A stretch of 64,000 nt of DNA from Hyphomicrobiales bacterium (GCA_013911975.1 JACESF010000009.1:1-64000); one strand, 5' to 3'; positions 43,646 through 53,049 are shown, counted from the stretch's first letter. The notes: generated from the sequence alone by a model not told the origin. Numbers and translations: made by a program.

Positions 43646-46600
43646 CCGGCCAGACACCCAAAAGCGCGCTGCCCACCGGCCCGCTGCCCACCGGCCCTTT
43701 GGCCGAGGCCTCCCGCCGCCAGGGCGAGGCGTCCGCGCCCGGCCGTTCCGCCTGGGTGTCCGCCAATGCGGGCTCGGGCAAGACCCATGTTCTGGCCCAG
43801 CGGGTGATCCGCCTCATGCTGGCGGGCACGCCGCCGGGTCGCATCCTCTGCCTCACCTATACCAAGGCCGCCGCCGCCAACATGGCGAACCGGGTGCTCA
43901 CCATCCTGGGGCGCTGGGTGGCGCTGGACGACGGCGCGCTGGATGCCGAATTGCTGCGCATGGAGGGCACCCCGCCCACCCGCGACGCACGGGAGCGGGC
44001 GCGCCGCCTGTTCGCCGCCGCGCTGGAGACGCCGGGCGGCCTGAAGATCCAGACCATCCATGCCTTCTGCGGCGGCCTGCTGCATCGCTTCCCGTTCGAG
44101 GCGGGCGTGGCGGCGGGCTTTCGCGAACTGGACGAGGCCGGGCGCCTTGACCTCATGGCCCGCATCCGCGCCGACCTTGTGGTGGAGGCGGCGCAGGCGC
44201 CGAACGGAACCCTCGGCCGGGCGCTGGCGCGCCTCATGGAGGAGAAGAGCGACGCGGGCGTCGATGCGCTGCTGGAGGCCGCCATCGCTCTGCGCGCCGA
44301 GATATTGCCCCTGGCCGAGGACGAGGCGGACGCCCGCGCGCGTCTGGCCCGCGTGCTGGGGCTGGAGCGGGGTGAGGATCGCGCCAGCGTGGAGGCGCGC
44401 ATCCTCGCGGGCGGCCCCCTGCCGCGCGCCCGCTGGAGCGAGGCGGCGGATCTCCTGCTGTCGGGGACGGTATCCGACCAGAAGCTGGGCGCGTCGCTCG
44501 TGGAGGCGGCGGAGGCCGTCGACCGGCGCGAGGCGCTGGCGGCCTATCTCTCCGTCTTCCTCACGGACAAGGGGGAGCCGCGCAAGTCGATCGCCACCAA
44601 GGGGCTGCGTGCCCGCGCGCCGGACCTCACGGAGCGCCTCGACGAGGAGAAGGAGCATGTGGCGCGCCTCGTGGAGACGTTGCGCGCCTGCGTGATCCTG
44701 GAGCGCAGCGTCGCCGCCCTGACCCTCGCGGCCGCCTGCGCCACCCGCTACGAGGCGGCCAAGGCGGAGCGGGGCCTCTTGGATTTCGACGACCTCATCG
44801 CCCGCACCGCCGCGCTGCTGAACCGCGTTCCCGCCTCCTTCGTGCACCTGAAGCTGGACCGGGGCATCGACCACGTGCTGGTGGACGAGGCGCAGGACAC
44901 CAGCCCTGCCCAGTGGGACGTGGTGCAGGGGCTCGTGGCGGATTTCTTCGCCGGGGAGGGCGCGCGGGGCGCGCTCTCGCGCACCCTGTTCGTGGTGGGC
45001 GACGAGAAGCAGTCCATCTTCTCCTTCCAGGGCGCGGACCCACGCGCCTTCGGGGCCATGCACGGCCGGGTCGCCCGCGCGGCCGGGGAACAGGCGTTCC
45101 GGGACGTGACGCTGCCCCATTCCTTCCGCTCCGCCCCCGGCGTGCTGGAGGCGGTGGACCGGGTCTTCACCTCCACCGACGCCCATGCCGGGCTGGTGGC
45201 CGAGGGGCCGCCCCCGCCCCATGCGGCGATCCGCGCCGACGCGCCCGCCCTCATCGAAATCTGGCCCACCACGACGCCCACGCCGCGCCCCAAGCTGGAC
45301 GACTGGCGCCGTCCGCTGGACGAGGTGCCGGTGGACGACCCGGTGAACATCCTCGCCCGGCGCATCGCCGCCTTCGTGCAATGGGGCATCCGCGAGCGCC
45401 TCGCCATCCCCTCGCGGGGCGGCCGGCCCATGCAGGCGCGGGACGTGATGGTTCTGGTGCGCCGCCGGGGCAAGCTGTTCGAGGCCGTCATCCGCGCCCT
45501 GAAGGGGGCGAGCGGCGTGGAGGTGGCAGGTGCCGACCGCCTCGTGGTGGCGGACCACATCGCCGCCCTCGACCTGATGGCGCTGGGCGACGCGCTGCTC
45601 TCGCCGGATGACGACCTGTCGCTCGCCGCCATGCTCAAGAGCCCCCTGTTCGGCCTCACCGACGACGACCTCCTCGCCCTCTGCCCCGGCCGGGAGGGGC
45701 GGCTGCGGGCGGCGCTGGCGCGCGAGCCGCGCTTCGCGGGCATCGTGGAGACGCTGGCGCGCTGGGAGGTGGAGGCCCGCGCGCTGCGCCCGTTCGACTT
45801 CTACGCCCGCGTCCTCGGCCGCGACGGTGGCCGCCGGGCCGTCCTCGCCCGGCTGGGCGCCGAGGCGGGCGACGTGCTGGACGAGTTTATGGCCCTGGCG
45901 CGCAGCTATGAGGCGGGCGAGCCCGCGAGCCTGCCGGGCTTCCTCGCCTTTCTGCGCCGGGGCGGCGCGGAGACCAAGCGCGACATGGAGAGCGGCCGCG
46001 ACGAGGTGCGGGTGATGACCGTGCACGGCGCCAAGGGCCTGGAGGCGCCCATCGTGATCCTGGCGGACACGGTGGATGCCCCGCGCCCCCGCCTGCCGGG
46101 CGGGCTGCTCGCGGTGCCTGACACGGACGGCGCCCTGGTCCCCGTTTTGGCGGGCCGCAAGGAGGAGGACCCGCCCGCTCTGGCGCAGGCGCGCGCCGCG
46201 GCGGCGGCCCGCGAGGCCGAGGAATATCGCCGCCTGCTCTATGTGGCGCTGACCCGCGCGGAGGATGCCCTGGTCATCTGCGGCGCCGAGACGCGCCTCG
46301 CCGGTGCCGACAAGCCCCACGCGCGGGCCGAGGGGTGCTGGTACGACCTCGTCAACGACGCGCTGGCCGGGGAGGCGACGACGGTGGAGACGGGCTATGC
46401 GGAAGGGCCGGTCCTGCGCTGGCGCCGGGCGGAGCCGTTCGCCACAAGCGCCGTGCCGCCCGCGCCCGCTCTGGCTTCGGCGTCCGGGATCCTGTCGCTG
46501 GGGGCGATCCATGTTCCCGAGCCCCGGCAGCGGCTGCGCCCCTCCCGGGCGCCTGGGGGCGGCATTCCCGGCGAGGCCCGGCCCCCCTCGAACTTCGCCA

Positions 46601-47160
46601 CTGCGGGCCGTGCCGACCCGGATTTGCCGCCGGCGGTGAGGGGCGACCTGATCCACCGGCTCCTGGCGGGCCTGCCGGACCTGCCGCCCGCCGACCGGGC
46701 GGCGGCGGGCCTGCGGCTTCTGCGGCAGGCCGCGCCGGGGCTTTCGGACGCGCACGAACAGGCGCTGCTGCGGGAGGCGCTGGACGTGGTGGCCCATCCC
46801 GCCCTCGCGCCGCTGTTCGCGCCGGGCAGCCGGGCGGAAGTGCCCGTCGCCGCGATGTGGCAGGGTGCGGACGGGCGGTCCGTGGAGGTGTCGGGGCGCA
46901 TGGACCGCATCGCCCGCCTGCCGGACCGCCTGCTCATCGCCGACTTCAAGACCGATCGCGTGCCCCCGGTATCGGGGGGTGGGGCGGCGCGGGCCCATGA
47001 ACTTCAGCTCGGCCTTTATGCGGCGGCGCTTCGTCGCGCCTTCCCGGGACTCAGCATCTCGGCACTTCTGGTGTATACGAAGGGTCCAATAATACTAGAA
47101 ATCGAGGCGTCGCGCCTTAAGGCCGCGGCGGCGGAGAGCGAAGCCGGCTCCCTGCCCTGA
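43642..47160 (+). CDS. addA: Double-strand break repair helicase-nuclease AddA
   Basis: This is a 1172-aa superfamily 1 helicase of the AddA type. Walker A is VSANAGSGKTHVLAQRVI. Motif II is VLVDEAQDTSPAQWDVVQ. Further helicase motifs are GDEKQSIFSFQGADPRAFG, MTVHGAKGLEAPIVIL and YVALTRAEDALVI. The C-terminal nuclease domain has VSGRMDRIARLPDRLLIADF and KTDRVPP, with the Asp and Lys of PD-(D/E)XK. The N-terminal region includes a small tandem repeat (LPTGP twice). ATGA coupling to addB ensures subunit balance. The gene is followed by trxA with its own promoter-like sequence. Confidence 0.96.
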   Translation: MTGQTPKSALPTGPLPTGPLAEASRRQGEASAPGRSAWVSANAGSGKTHVLAQRVIRLMLAGTPPGRILCLTYTKAAAANMANRVLTILGRWVALDDGALDAELLRMEGTPPTRDARERARRLFAAALETPGGLKIQTIHAFCGGLLHRFPFEAGVAAGFRELDEAGRLDLMARIRADLVVEAAQAPNGTLGRALARLMEEKSDAGVDALLEAAIALRAEILPLAEDEADARARLARVLGLERGEDRASVEARILAGGPLPRARWSEAADLLLSGTVSDQKLGASLVEAAEAVDRREALAAYLSVFLTDKGEPRKSIATKGLRARAPDLTERLDEEKEHVARLVETLRACVILERSVAALTLAAACATRYEAAKAERGLLDFDDLIARTAALLNRVPASFVHLKLDRGIDHVLVDEAQDTSPAQWDVVQGLVADFFAGEGARGALSRTLFVVGDEKQSIFSFQGADPRAFGAMHGRVARAAGEQAFRDVTLPHSFRSAPGVLEAVDRVFTSTDAHAGLVAEGPPPPHAAIRADAPALIEIWPTTTPTPRPKLDDWRRPLDEVPVDDPVNILARRIAAFVQWGIRERLAIPSRGGRPMQARDVMVLVRRRGKLFEAVIRALKGASGVEVAGADRLVVADHIAALDLMALGDALLSPDDDLSLAAMLKSPLFGLTDDDLLALCPGREGRLRAALAREPRFAGIVETLARWEVEARALRPFDFYARVLGRDGGRRAVLARLGAEAGDVLDEFMALARSYEAGEPASLPGFLAFLRRGGAETKRDMESGRDEVRVMTVHGAKGLEAPIVILADTVDAPRPRLPGGLLAVPDTDGALVPVLAGRKEEDPPALAQARAAAAAREAEEYRRLLYVALTRAEDALVICGAETRLAGADKPHARAEGCWYDLVNDALAGEATTVETGYAEGPVLRWRRAEPFATSAVPPAPALASASGILSLGAIHVPEPRQRLRPSRAPGGGIPGEARPPSNFATAGRADPDLPPAVRGDLIHRLLAGLPDLPPADRAAAGLRLLRQAAPGLSDAHEQALLREALDVVAHPALAPLFAPGSRAEVPVAAMWQGADGRSVEVSGRMDRIARLPDRLLIADFKTDRVPPVSGGGAARAHELQLGLYAAALRRAFPGLSISALLVYTKGPIILEIEASRLKAAAAESEAGSLP
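43669..43698 (+). repeat. 15-bp tandem repeat inside addA
   Basis: CTGCCCACCGGCCCG (43669-43683) is followed by CTGCCCACCGGCCCT (43684-43698). It is in frame and encodes LPTGP twice in the unconserved N-terminal tail of AddA. It looks like a slippage duplication that the protein tolerates. Confidence 0.75.
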
Positions 47161-47187
47161 TGGCGGTCACGAGGTCGCGACTTCGCC

Positions 47188-47216
47188 TTGACGCATAGGG
47201 GAGGGGCTACCTAGGT
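47188..47216 (+). promoter_or_regulatory. Candidate housekeeping promoter for trxA
   Basis: TTGACG at 47188-47193 and CTAGGT at 47211-47216 are 17 bases apart, close to the alphaproteobacterial sigma-70 pattern (CTTGAC, 17 bases, CTATAT). The trxA start lies 41 bases after the -10 element. A small palindrome GGAAC-GTT-GTTCC follows at 47222-47234 in the leader. Confidence 0.5.
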
Positions 47217-47256
47217 TGGGAGGAACGTTGTTCCGCGTTCGCCCGAGAGGTGTCCC

Positions 47257-47577
47257 ATGTCTGTTGAAAAAGTGTCCGATCAGTCCTTCGAGCAGGACGT
47301 CCTGAAGTCGGGCGCTCCGGTTGTGGTCGATTTCTGGGCCGAGTGGTGCGGCCCATGCCGCATGGTGGCGCCCATCCTCGACGAGGTGTCGGGCGAGCTG
47401 GGCGAAAAGATCAAGATCGTGAAGCTCAACGTGGACGAGAACCCGGAAACGGCTTCCAAGTACGGGATCATGTCCATTCCCACGCTGCTCCTGTTCAAGG
47501 ATGGGAAGATCGCCTCGCGCCAGGTGGGCGCGGCACCGAAGGCGAAGCTCGTCCAATGGATCAACGGAGCCATCTGA
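47257..47577 (+). CDS. trxA: Thioredoxin 1
   Basis: This 106-aa cytoplasmic thioredoxin has the redox-active WCGPC motif with Cys31 and Cys34 (VVDFWAEWCGPCRMVAPILD). The cis-Pro region SIPTLLLFKDG and the C-terminal ASRQVGAAPKAKLVQWINGA match classical TrxA. It is the general disulfide reductase for ribonucleotide reductase and others. The addA-trxA order is conserved in this bacterial group. A promoter-like sequence precedes it and a clear hairpin terminator follows, so it can be expressed alone. Confidence 0.98.
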   Translation: MSVEKVSDQSFEQDVLKSGAPVVVDFWAEWCGPCRMVAPILDEVSGELGEKIKIVKLNVDENPETASKYGIMSIPTLLLFKDGKIASRQVGAAPKAKLVQWINGAI

Positions 47578-47596
47578 GGCGCAAGCCGAACTGAGC

Positions 47597-47621
47597 GAGG
47601 CGGGCAGGGGCCCGCCTCTTT
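47597..47621 (+). terminator. Rho-independent terminator after trxA
   Basis: GAGGCGGGC (47597-47605), loop AGGG and GCCCGCCTC (47610-47618) form a perfect nine-base stem, followed by TTTC. It lies 20 bases after the trxA stop and separates it from the cyclase gene. Confidence 0.75.
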
Positions 47622-47822
47622 CATTTGCCGGGGGGCAATCGTGAACTGTTTCCGCCATGCGTGCCGGGGGGCGACGCAGCGATGACCGAGCCGCACCAGC
47701 CTGCGCCCGCGGGGGGAACGCCGCCCGGCCCGACTCCTCCTTCGACTCCGGCGCCAGCCCGGCGCAAGCCTTTGCCGTATCGTATTCTCAGCATCTGCGC
47801 TCGGGGGCGAGGAGCCGGGACT

Positions 47823-49460
47823 ATGACACTGGCGAACGAGGAACTCAGTGAAGCATGGGGGGATTTGTCCACGCCCACCATGCGGATGCTGAGCGGCCGG
47901 ACCGGAGCCTCGCGCCTTCTGGTGCGCGGCGCCTATGTGCCGGTGCTCACCGGCCTGATCATCGCCGCCGTGCTTTGTATCCAAGGATACATGCTCTGGC
48001 AGTCCCGCCAGGAGGCGTGGAACCGCGCGCTTCATACCGGCGAGAACATTGCCCGCACGCTTTCGGACTCCATCGCCAAGAACCTGGAAGTGGTGGAGGT
48101 GAACGTCACCGGCGCGCAGAGCGTGCTGGAGAGCGGCGACTTCGATAGCCTGCCCCAGCGCCAGCGCGACCTCATCCTGTTCGACCGGACGGTTCCCGCG
48201 GACCTGCTCAACGTCATGCTGGTCATCTCGCGCAAGGGCGAGGTGATGCTGGAACTGGGCGGCCTCGCGCCTTCGCCGGTCAATCTCGCGGACCGTGATT
48301 ATTTCCTGGTCCATATGCGCCGCAACGTGGGCACCTATCTGAGCCAGCCCTTCCGCAGCCGGTACCGCAGCGGCGACCCCACGGTCGCCATGAGCCGCAG
48401 GGTCAACGGCGAGGACGGCGCGTTCAACGGCGTGGTCATGGCGGGCGTGCGCCTCGCCTATTTCCGCTCGCTGCTGGAGAATGTGCGCCTCGGGCCGGAT
48501 AGCTCCATCTCGCTCCTGAGCACCACCGGCACGGTGCTCATGCGCTCCCCCTCCACGGACGGGGAGGGCAATGTGGGAACCGAGGTGCAGCATGGTGGCG
48601 CCCTCGACCGCATGCTGGCCTATTCCGAGCCGTTCGTGGACCAGGGCCTGCTGGACGGGCAGGAGCGGCTCTATGTCTACCAGCGGGTGGCGGGCTTTCC
48701 GCTGATCCTCGCCGTGGGCCTCGCCACGGCCGATGTCTATGCGGAGTGGAACCGGCAGGCCCTGACCTTCGGGTCGCTGAGCATCGCCTTCTGCGTGGCC
48801 CTGGCCTTCCTGGTGCGCGGCCTGCAGCGCGGCCTGATCCGCAGCACGGAGATGGAGGAGCTTCTGAAGAAGATGTCCCTCACCGACGTGCTCACCGGCC
48901 TGCCCAACCGCCGCGCCTTCGACGACCGCCTGGATTCAGAAGTGCGCCGCATGGCCCGCGAGGGCCGTCCCATGGCGCTGCTGCTGGTGGACGTGGATCA
49001 TTTCAAGACCGTCAACGACACCTACGGCCACCTGAACGGCGACCGGCTGCTGCGCATGCTCGGCCGCCAGATCCAGCGTTCCGTGGGCCGGCCGGGCGAC
49101 GTGGCGGCGCGCTTCGGCGGCGAGGAGTTCGCGGTCCTGCTCCCCGACACGGACATGAAGGGCGCGCGCTACATCGCCGAGCGCATCCGTTCGGACGTGG
49201 AACGCTGTTCCATGACGCTGGAGAGCGGCCAGCGCCTCTCGGCCACCGTCAGCATCGGCATCGTCAGCTCCGAGCCGTCGGGCCGCGATGCGCCCCAGTC
49301 CCTGGTGAAGCTTGCCGACGAGGCCCTGTACGAAGCCAAGGCCAAGGGCCGCAATGCCGTGGTGTGGCGGGACGTCTCCGCCGCTGCCGCGTCGGTCCCG
49401 CCCGCCGCAGCCCTGACCCTGCCCCAGACGCCACCCTCCCAGGCGCCTTCGGCGGCCTGA
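47823..49460 (+). CDS. Membrane diguanylate cyclase with periplasmic sensor domain
   Basis: This is a 545-aa c-di-GMP synthase. Two membrane helices (VPVLTGLIIAAVLCIQGYML and FGSLSIAFCVALAFLVRGLQ) enclose a roughly 240-residue periplasmic region resembling a dCACHE/PAS sensor (YFLVHMRRNVGTYLSQPFRS, GAFNGVVMAGVRLAYFRSLL). The C-terminal GGDEF domain has the active site GGEEF at 432-436 and an inhibitory RxxD I-site (RPGD, 423-426) at the right distance, so product inhibition is likely. The start at 47823 is chosen because GAGGAG precedes it; ATG 47682 in the same frame would add a Pro-rich tail. No EAL domain is present. The sensed ligand is unknown. Confidence 0.92.
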   Translation: MTLANEELSEAWGDLSTPTMRMLSGRTGASRLLVRGAYVPVLTGLIIAAVLCIQGYMLWQSRQEAWNRALHTGENIARTLSDSIAKNLEVVEVNVTGAQSVLESGDFDSLPQRQRDLILFDRTVPADLLNVMLVISRKGEVMLELGGLAPSPVNLADRDYFLVHMRRNVGTYLSQPFRSRYRSGDPTVAMSRRVNGEDGAFNGVVMAGVRLAYFRSLLENVRLGPDSSISLLSTTGTVLMRSPSTDGEGNVGTEVQHGGALDRMLAYSEPFVDQGLLDGQERLYVYQRVAGFPLILAVGLATADVYAEWNRQALTFGSLSIAFCVALAFLVRGLQRGLIRSTEMEELLKKMSLTDVLTGLPNRRAFDDRLDSEVRRMAREGRPMALLLVDVDHFKTVNDTYGHLNGDRLLRMLGRQIQRSVGRPGDVAARFGGEEFAVLLPDTDMKGARYIAERIRSDVERCSMTLESGQRLSATVSIGIVSSEPSGRDAPQSLVKLADEALYEAKAKGRNAVVWRDVSAAAASVPPAAALTLPQTPPSQAPSAA

Positions 49461-49605
49461 TGCGCTGACCCGCCCGGCCCGGGACGGGACCGGCGCGGAG
49501 CGTGGAGCCGGGCGCGGCATGGCGCGCGCGCCGTCAAGGCAGCATGGGCCGCGCTGTCTTCTCTCTCATGTTGGACTGCCGGCGTGCTCCGCCGCGGGCC
49601 GCGCG

Positions 49606-50454
49606 TCACTCCTCGTCCAGCGTCTCGTGGACCGGCGCCCAGAACAGGATGCGGGCGCGGGCGAAGGCGACGGAGCGCTGGAGCGCGATGCCCATGAAGG
49701 CCAGGAGAACCAGGGCCGCCAGGGAGCCGGCGATGTCCAGCGCGGCGTTGCGGCTGAGAATCAGCACACCGAGCCCCGAATTGCCGCCCACGAACTCGCC
49801 CACCACGGCGCCGAGGATGGAATAGACCGCCGCCATCTCCAGCCCGGCGAACACATAGGGCAGGGCGCCGGGGAATTTCACGAGGCGGAACGTGGTCCAG
49901 CGGCTGGCCTTCAGGCTGGCCATCAGCTCCACCCGGTCCTTCTCCACGCTGGCAAAGCCCGCCGCCGTGTTGATGAGAAGGGGGAAGAAGGTGAGCAGCA
50001 CGCCCAGCAGGATCTTGGATTCGATGCCGAACCCGAACCACACCACGAACAGCGGCGCCAGCGCCACCTTGGGCACGCTCTGGAGACCGATGACGTAAGG
50101 CAGGATCAGCCGCCGCACGCCCTTGAACTCCACCACCAGCGCGCCCGCCACGATGCCCAGCAGGCTGCCGAGCACGAAGGAGGACAGCGCCTCCACCAGC
50201 GTCGTGAAGATGTTCACGTAATATTGGGACGGCGACAGGAAGGGCGGGGCGAAGCCGCGCACCAGCGCCATGAAGATCTGGGAGGGCTGGGGGAACACAT
50301 AGTCCGGCACCTGGAACCAGCGCAGTGCGTATTCCAGCGCGACCACCAGGATGGCGAAGGAGATGAGGCCGAGATGCCGGTCCACGAGCCGCCGCAGCGA
50401 GAAGGCGGGGCGGGCCGTGTGCCCCTCGCCCCGGGCATGGGTGTCAATCGACAT
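49606..50454 (-). CDS. ABC transporter permease, nitrate/taurine type (system 1)
   Basis: This is a 282-aa permease of the SsuC/TauC family with about six membrane helices (LGLISFAILVVALEYALRWF first). The EAA loop is in LMASLKASRWTTFRLVKFPG, and YVIGLQSVPKVALAPLFVVW is a family-typical stretch. It is the last gene of a minus-strand unit running cupin, FAH-family protein, ATPase, permease. The start at 50454 (MSIDTHARGEGHTARP) lies 11 bases inside the ATPase gene; an alternative start at 50472 adds MQRTVP. No binding protein is encoded in this unit. The substrate is unknown, but family members import small organosulfonates, pyrimidine precursors or amine compounds. Confidence 0.9.
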   Translation of the reverse strand: MSIDTHARGEGHTARPAFSLRRLVDRHLGLISFAILVVALEYALRWFQVPDYVFPQPSQIFMALVRGFAPPFLSPSQYYVNIFTTLVEALSSFVLGSLLGIVAGALVVEFKGVRRLILPYVIGLQSVPKVALAPLFVVWFGFGIESKILLGVLLTFFPLLINTAAGFASVEKDRVELMASLKASRWTTFRLVKFPGALPYVFAGLEMAAVYSILGAVVGEFVGGNSGLGVLILSRNAALDIAGSLAALVLLAFMGIALQRSVAFARARILFWAPVHETLDEE

Positions 50455-51307
50455 GGGGACGGTCCTTTGCACCGATGCCGAACAGGCCGCGGATGTGCCG
50501 CACGGTCTCCGCGAAAGCGGGTTCCGACATGGTGTCGAGGTCGCGCGGGCGCGGCAGGTCGACCGCGATTTCCTCCACGATCCGTCCCGGGCGCGGGCTC
50601 ATGACCAGAACCCGGTCGGCCAGGAAGACCGCCTCGGGAATGGAATGGGTGATGAGGAAGATGGTCTTCCCGCTCTCGCGCCAGATGCGCTGAAGCTCGA
50701 GATTCATGGTGTCGCGCGTCATGGCGTCGAGCGCGCCGAACGGCTCGTCCATGAGCAGGATGGAGGGGTCGTGGAGCAGGGCGCGGGTAATGGAGCAGCG
50801 CTGCTGCATGCCGCCGGAAAGCTCGCCCGGATAGGACCCGGCGAACTGCTCCAGCCCCACCATCTTCAGGAGGTCGCGGGCCCGGGCCTCGGCCGCTTTC
50901 GCGTCGAGGCCCAGAACCTGCGCCGGCAGCATCGTATTCTGGAGGACCGTGCGCCAGGGCAGAAGCACGGGGGCCTGGAAGACGAGGCCGAGCCGGTTGG
51001 CCGCGTCGCTTGGCGGCCGCCCCCTGACCGCCACCGTGCCCACGGAATGCGGGACGATGCCGGCGAGGATCTTGAGGAGGGTGGACTTGCCGCATCCGGA
51101 CGGACCCACGATGCAGACGAACTCGCCCTCCTGAACGGTGAAGCTGATATCGTCGAGCGCCAGCACATGGCCTTCGCGCTTCGAGCGATAGGTCTTCGTC
51201 AGCCCCTTCACCTCGATGGTCGGGACGGACGGGGCTGTCGCGGCCCGCGCGGCGGAACCGCTCTCGGGCCTGTCGGGGAGGCGCGCTACGGCGTCTCGCG
51301 CATGCAT
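50444..51307 (-). CDS. ABC transporter ATP-binding protein, nitrate/taurine type (system 1)
   Basis: This is a 287-aa ABC ATPase. Walker A is CIVGPSGCGKSTLLKIL, the Q-loop is RLGLVFQAPVLLPWRTVLQN, the signature is ELSGGMQQRCSITRAL, Walker B is SILLMDEPFGALDAMTRD and the H-loop is TIFLITHSIPEAVFLADRVL. The LLPWRT and SPRPGRIVEEI motifs place it with SsuB/TauB/ThiZ-type importers. It carries an unusually long N-terminal tail before the ABC core. It overlaps the permease gene, and the FAH-family gene lies 81 bases upstream, so all three are probably one transcript. Confidence 0.93.
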   Translation of the reverse strand: MHARDAVARLPDRPESGSAARAATAPSVPTIEVKGLTKTYRSKREGHVLALDDISFTVQEGEFVCIVGPSGCGKSTLLKILAGIVPHSVGTVAVRGRPPSDAANRLGLVFQAPVLLPWRTVLQNTMLPAQVLGLDAKAAEARARDLLKMVGLEQFAGSYPGELSGGMQQRCSITRALLHDPSILLMDEPFGALDAMTRDTMNLELQRIWRESGKTIFLITHSIPEAVFLADRVLVMSPRPGRIVEEIAVDLPRPRDLDTMSEPAFAETVRHIRGLFGIGAKDRPHVD

Positions 51308-51388
51308 GGTTCCGAGTTCCCCTTTTTTATTTGGTACCCCGGCGCCGACCGAAGCCGGCGCCGCAGCAGAAACGTGGCAGCGGACCGC

Positions 51389-52270
51389 TCAGGCGACCGC
51401 GCGCACGGTGTTGCGCAGGATGCCGACCCCTTCCACCTCGGCCTCGACCACATCCCCGTCCACGAGCCAGCGCTGGGGCGTCATGCCGAGCGCGACGCCC
51501 GCCGGCGTGCCGGTGGCGACGATGTCGCCGGGCTCCAGGGTGAGGCCCTGGGACAGGACGGAGACGATGGTGGCGACGTTGAACAGTAGGTCGGCGGTGC
51601 TGGAATCCTGCCGGGTCTCGCCGTTGACCCGCAGCGTGACGCGCCGCCCGGAGGGATCGCCGAAGGCGTCGGCGGTGACGATCCAGGGGCCGATGGGGCA
51701 ATAGGTGTCGAGGCCCTTGCCCTTGAACCATTGGTGGTGGCGCTTCTGGAGGTCGCGCGCGGTCACATCGTTGAGCACCGTGTAGCCGAACACGGCGGAC
51801 ATGGCCTCCTCCACCGGGATGTCCCGGCAGGTCTTGCCGATCACCAGGGCCAGTTCCACCTCATAGTCGAGCTGCTGCGTGAGGCGGGTATCGAGGCGGA
51901 TGTCGCTGTCCGGGCCGGTCACGGCGGTGACGGGCTTGGAGAAGAATTCCGGCACCGTGGGGAAGACCAGAGGAACGCCGCGCGCGCGGGCGCCTTCCTC
52001 GATATGGGCCTTGTAGTTGCGGCCCACGCAGAAGACGTTCTTGGCGGGCCGGGGAATGGGCGCCAGCAGGGTGAGGCCGGCCAGCGGCACCCACGCGTCC
52101 GCCGGGGCGGCATCCACCAGGGCGCGCAGCGCCGAGAGCGCGGCGTCGCCGCCCGTGATCACCGCCTGCATGCTGTCCGGGCCGCCGGCGGCGGCCACGT
52201 CCAGCAGCCGCTCGCCGTCCACGATGCCGAGCGCGGGGGCGCCGGACTTGGAGAAGGTCGCGAGGCGCAT
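51389..52270 (-). CDS. Fumarylacetoacetate hydrolase (FAH) family protein
   Basis: This is a 293-aa FAH-superfamily protein. The N-terminal FSKSGAPALGIVDGERLLDV precedes the catalytic core: KNVFCVGRNYKAHIEEGA, the metal-binding DYEVELALVIGKTCRDIPVE, GYTVLNDVTARDLQKRHHQW and FKGKGLDTYCPIGPW. The terminal LEPGDIVATGTPAGVALG also matches. Members cleave or decarboxylate beta-diketones and 2-oxo acids in ring-cleavage or sugar-acid pathways, using Mg or Mn. Here it sits between a bicupin and an ABC importer, so it likely processes a catabolite of the imported compound. The exact reaction is not determinable. Confidence 0.9.
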   Translation of the reverse strand: MRLATFSKSGAPALGIVDGERLLDVAAAGGPDSMQAVITGGDAALSALRALVDAAPADAWVPLAGLTLLAPIPRPAKNVFCVGRNYKAHIEEGARARGVPLVFPTVPEFFSKPVTAVTGPDSDIRLDTRLTQQLDYEVELALVIGKTCRDIPVEEAMSAVFGYTVLNDVTARDLQKRHHQWFKGKGLDTYCPIGPWIVTADAFGDPSGRRVTLRVNGETRQDSSTADLLFNVATIVSVLSQGLTLEPGDIVATGTPAGVALGMTPQRWLVDGDVVEAEVEGVGILRNTVRAVA

Positions 52271-52272
52271 GA

Positions 52273-52995
52273 TTATTCCTTCACCGTCGTGAAGGCGGCC
52301 GGGATGTGGAATTCCAGGAAGCCGGCGGAGGTGATGCCGTCCGCGCAGCGCAGGGCATGGATGTCGCCGGCGCGGAACACCGTGGCATCGCCCGGCTTCA
52401 CCACGATTTCCTTGCCGTCCACCACGAAGGTGATGGCGCCTTCCAGCAGGACGAACATGCTTTCGGCGTCCGGATGGTGATGCAGCGGCGTGACCGTGTC
52501 GCGCTCATATTCCACGATCATGGCGTGGCCGCGCTGCGACTTGGAGGCTTCCTTGCTGACGATGTAGTAGCGCTTCTTCTTCTGCTCCGGCACCACCACC
52601 AGAGGCAGCTCGGCGCGCGGGCGGACCGCGACGCCGCCGGTGAAGCCGGAGAGGCCCGTCGTGGCGCCCTTCGGCGGGGCCAGAACGCGCAGCACCTGCG
52701 TCTCGCCGTCGAACACGTTGGCGACGGCGTAGAGGGTCTTCTCCTCGATGACGGCCGCCGCCTGGAACGGCAGGTCGCTGTCGGCGCCCTCCACGCTCAG
52801 GCGGGCCGCGCCGCGCACCACGAACAGATAGCAGTCGGACCCTTCGGGCGCCGTCTCCTCAAACACCGCCCCTGCGGCTAGAGTGAGGATCTCGGCCTCC
52901 ATCCACTGGGTCTGCCCCCCGGTCACCGAGGCGCGAACCACACCAGGACCCACGCTTTCACCCGGCAATTCGGTCAGCGTCACCACTCGTGCCAT
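52273..52995 (-). CDS. Bicupin domain protein
   Basis: This 240-aa protein has two cupin barrels. The second is clear, with metal-ligand motif VTPLHHHPDAESMFVLLEGA and VKPGDATVFRAGDIHALRCA. The first (EILTLAAGAVFEETAPEGSD to FVVRGAARLSVEGAD) lacks the usual His residues and is probably structural. The start at 52995 (ATG) has a GGGAGA upstream; the frame could extend two codons to a TTG. It is the first gene of the minus-strand catabolic unit and has a good promoter-like sequence overlapping the TetR operator. Such bicupins act as isomerases, (S)-ureidoglycine-type aminohydrolases or dioxygenases; the (S)-ureidoglycine aminohydrolase fold is also bicupin, so a link to ureide chemistry is conceivable. 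Confidence 0.85.
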   Translation of the reverse strand: MARVVTLTELPGESVGPGVVRASVTGGQTQWMEAEILTLAAGAVFEETAPEGSDCYLFVVRGAARLSVEGADSDLPFQAAAVIEEKTLYAVANVFDGETQVLRVLAPPKGATTGLSGFTGGVAVRPRAELPLVVVPEQKKKRYYIVSKEASKSQRGHAMIVEYERDTVTPLHHHPDAESMFVLLEGAITFVVDGKEIVVKPGDATVFRAGDIHALRCADGITSAGFLEFHIPAAFTTVKE

Positions 52996-53049
52996 GCGCA
53001 ATCTCCCTCGCCAGCCCGCACCGTGCCTTTATCCAAGGCTGGCCTTCAA

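Noticed and set aside
39707..43657. 1316-codon minus-strand open frame opposite murU and addB
   Set aside because: The translation is Arg/Gly/His-rich without motifs, and the plus strand encodes well-conserved MurU and AddB.
43582..46998. 1138-codon minus-strand open frame opposite addA
   Set aside because: It is an antisense shadow of AddA, which has all helicase and nuclease motifs.
47222..47240. LexA/SOS box before trxA
   Set aside because: GTTC words are present, but spaced by three bases rather than the seven expected for the alphaproteobacterial SOS box.
49461..49605. Small gene in the gap between the convergent cyclase and permease genes
   Set aside because: Only GC-rich inverted sequences are seen, with no frame having a start signal and plausible protein composition.
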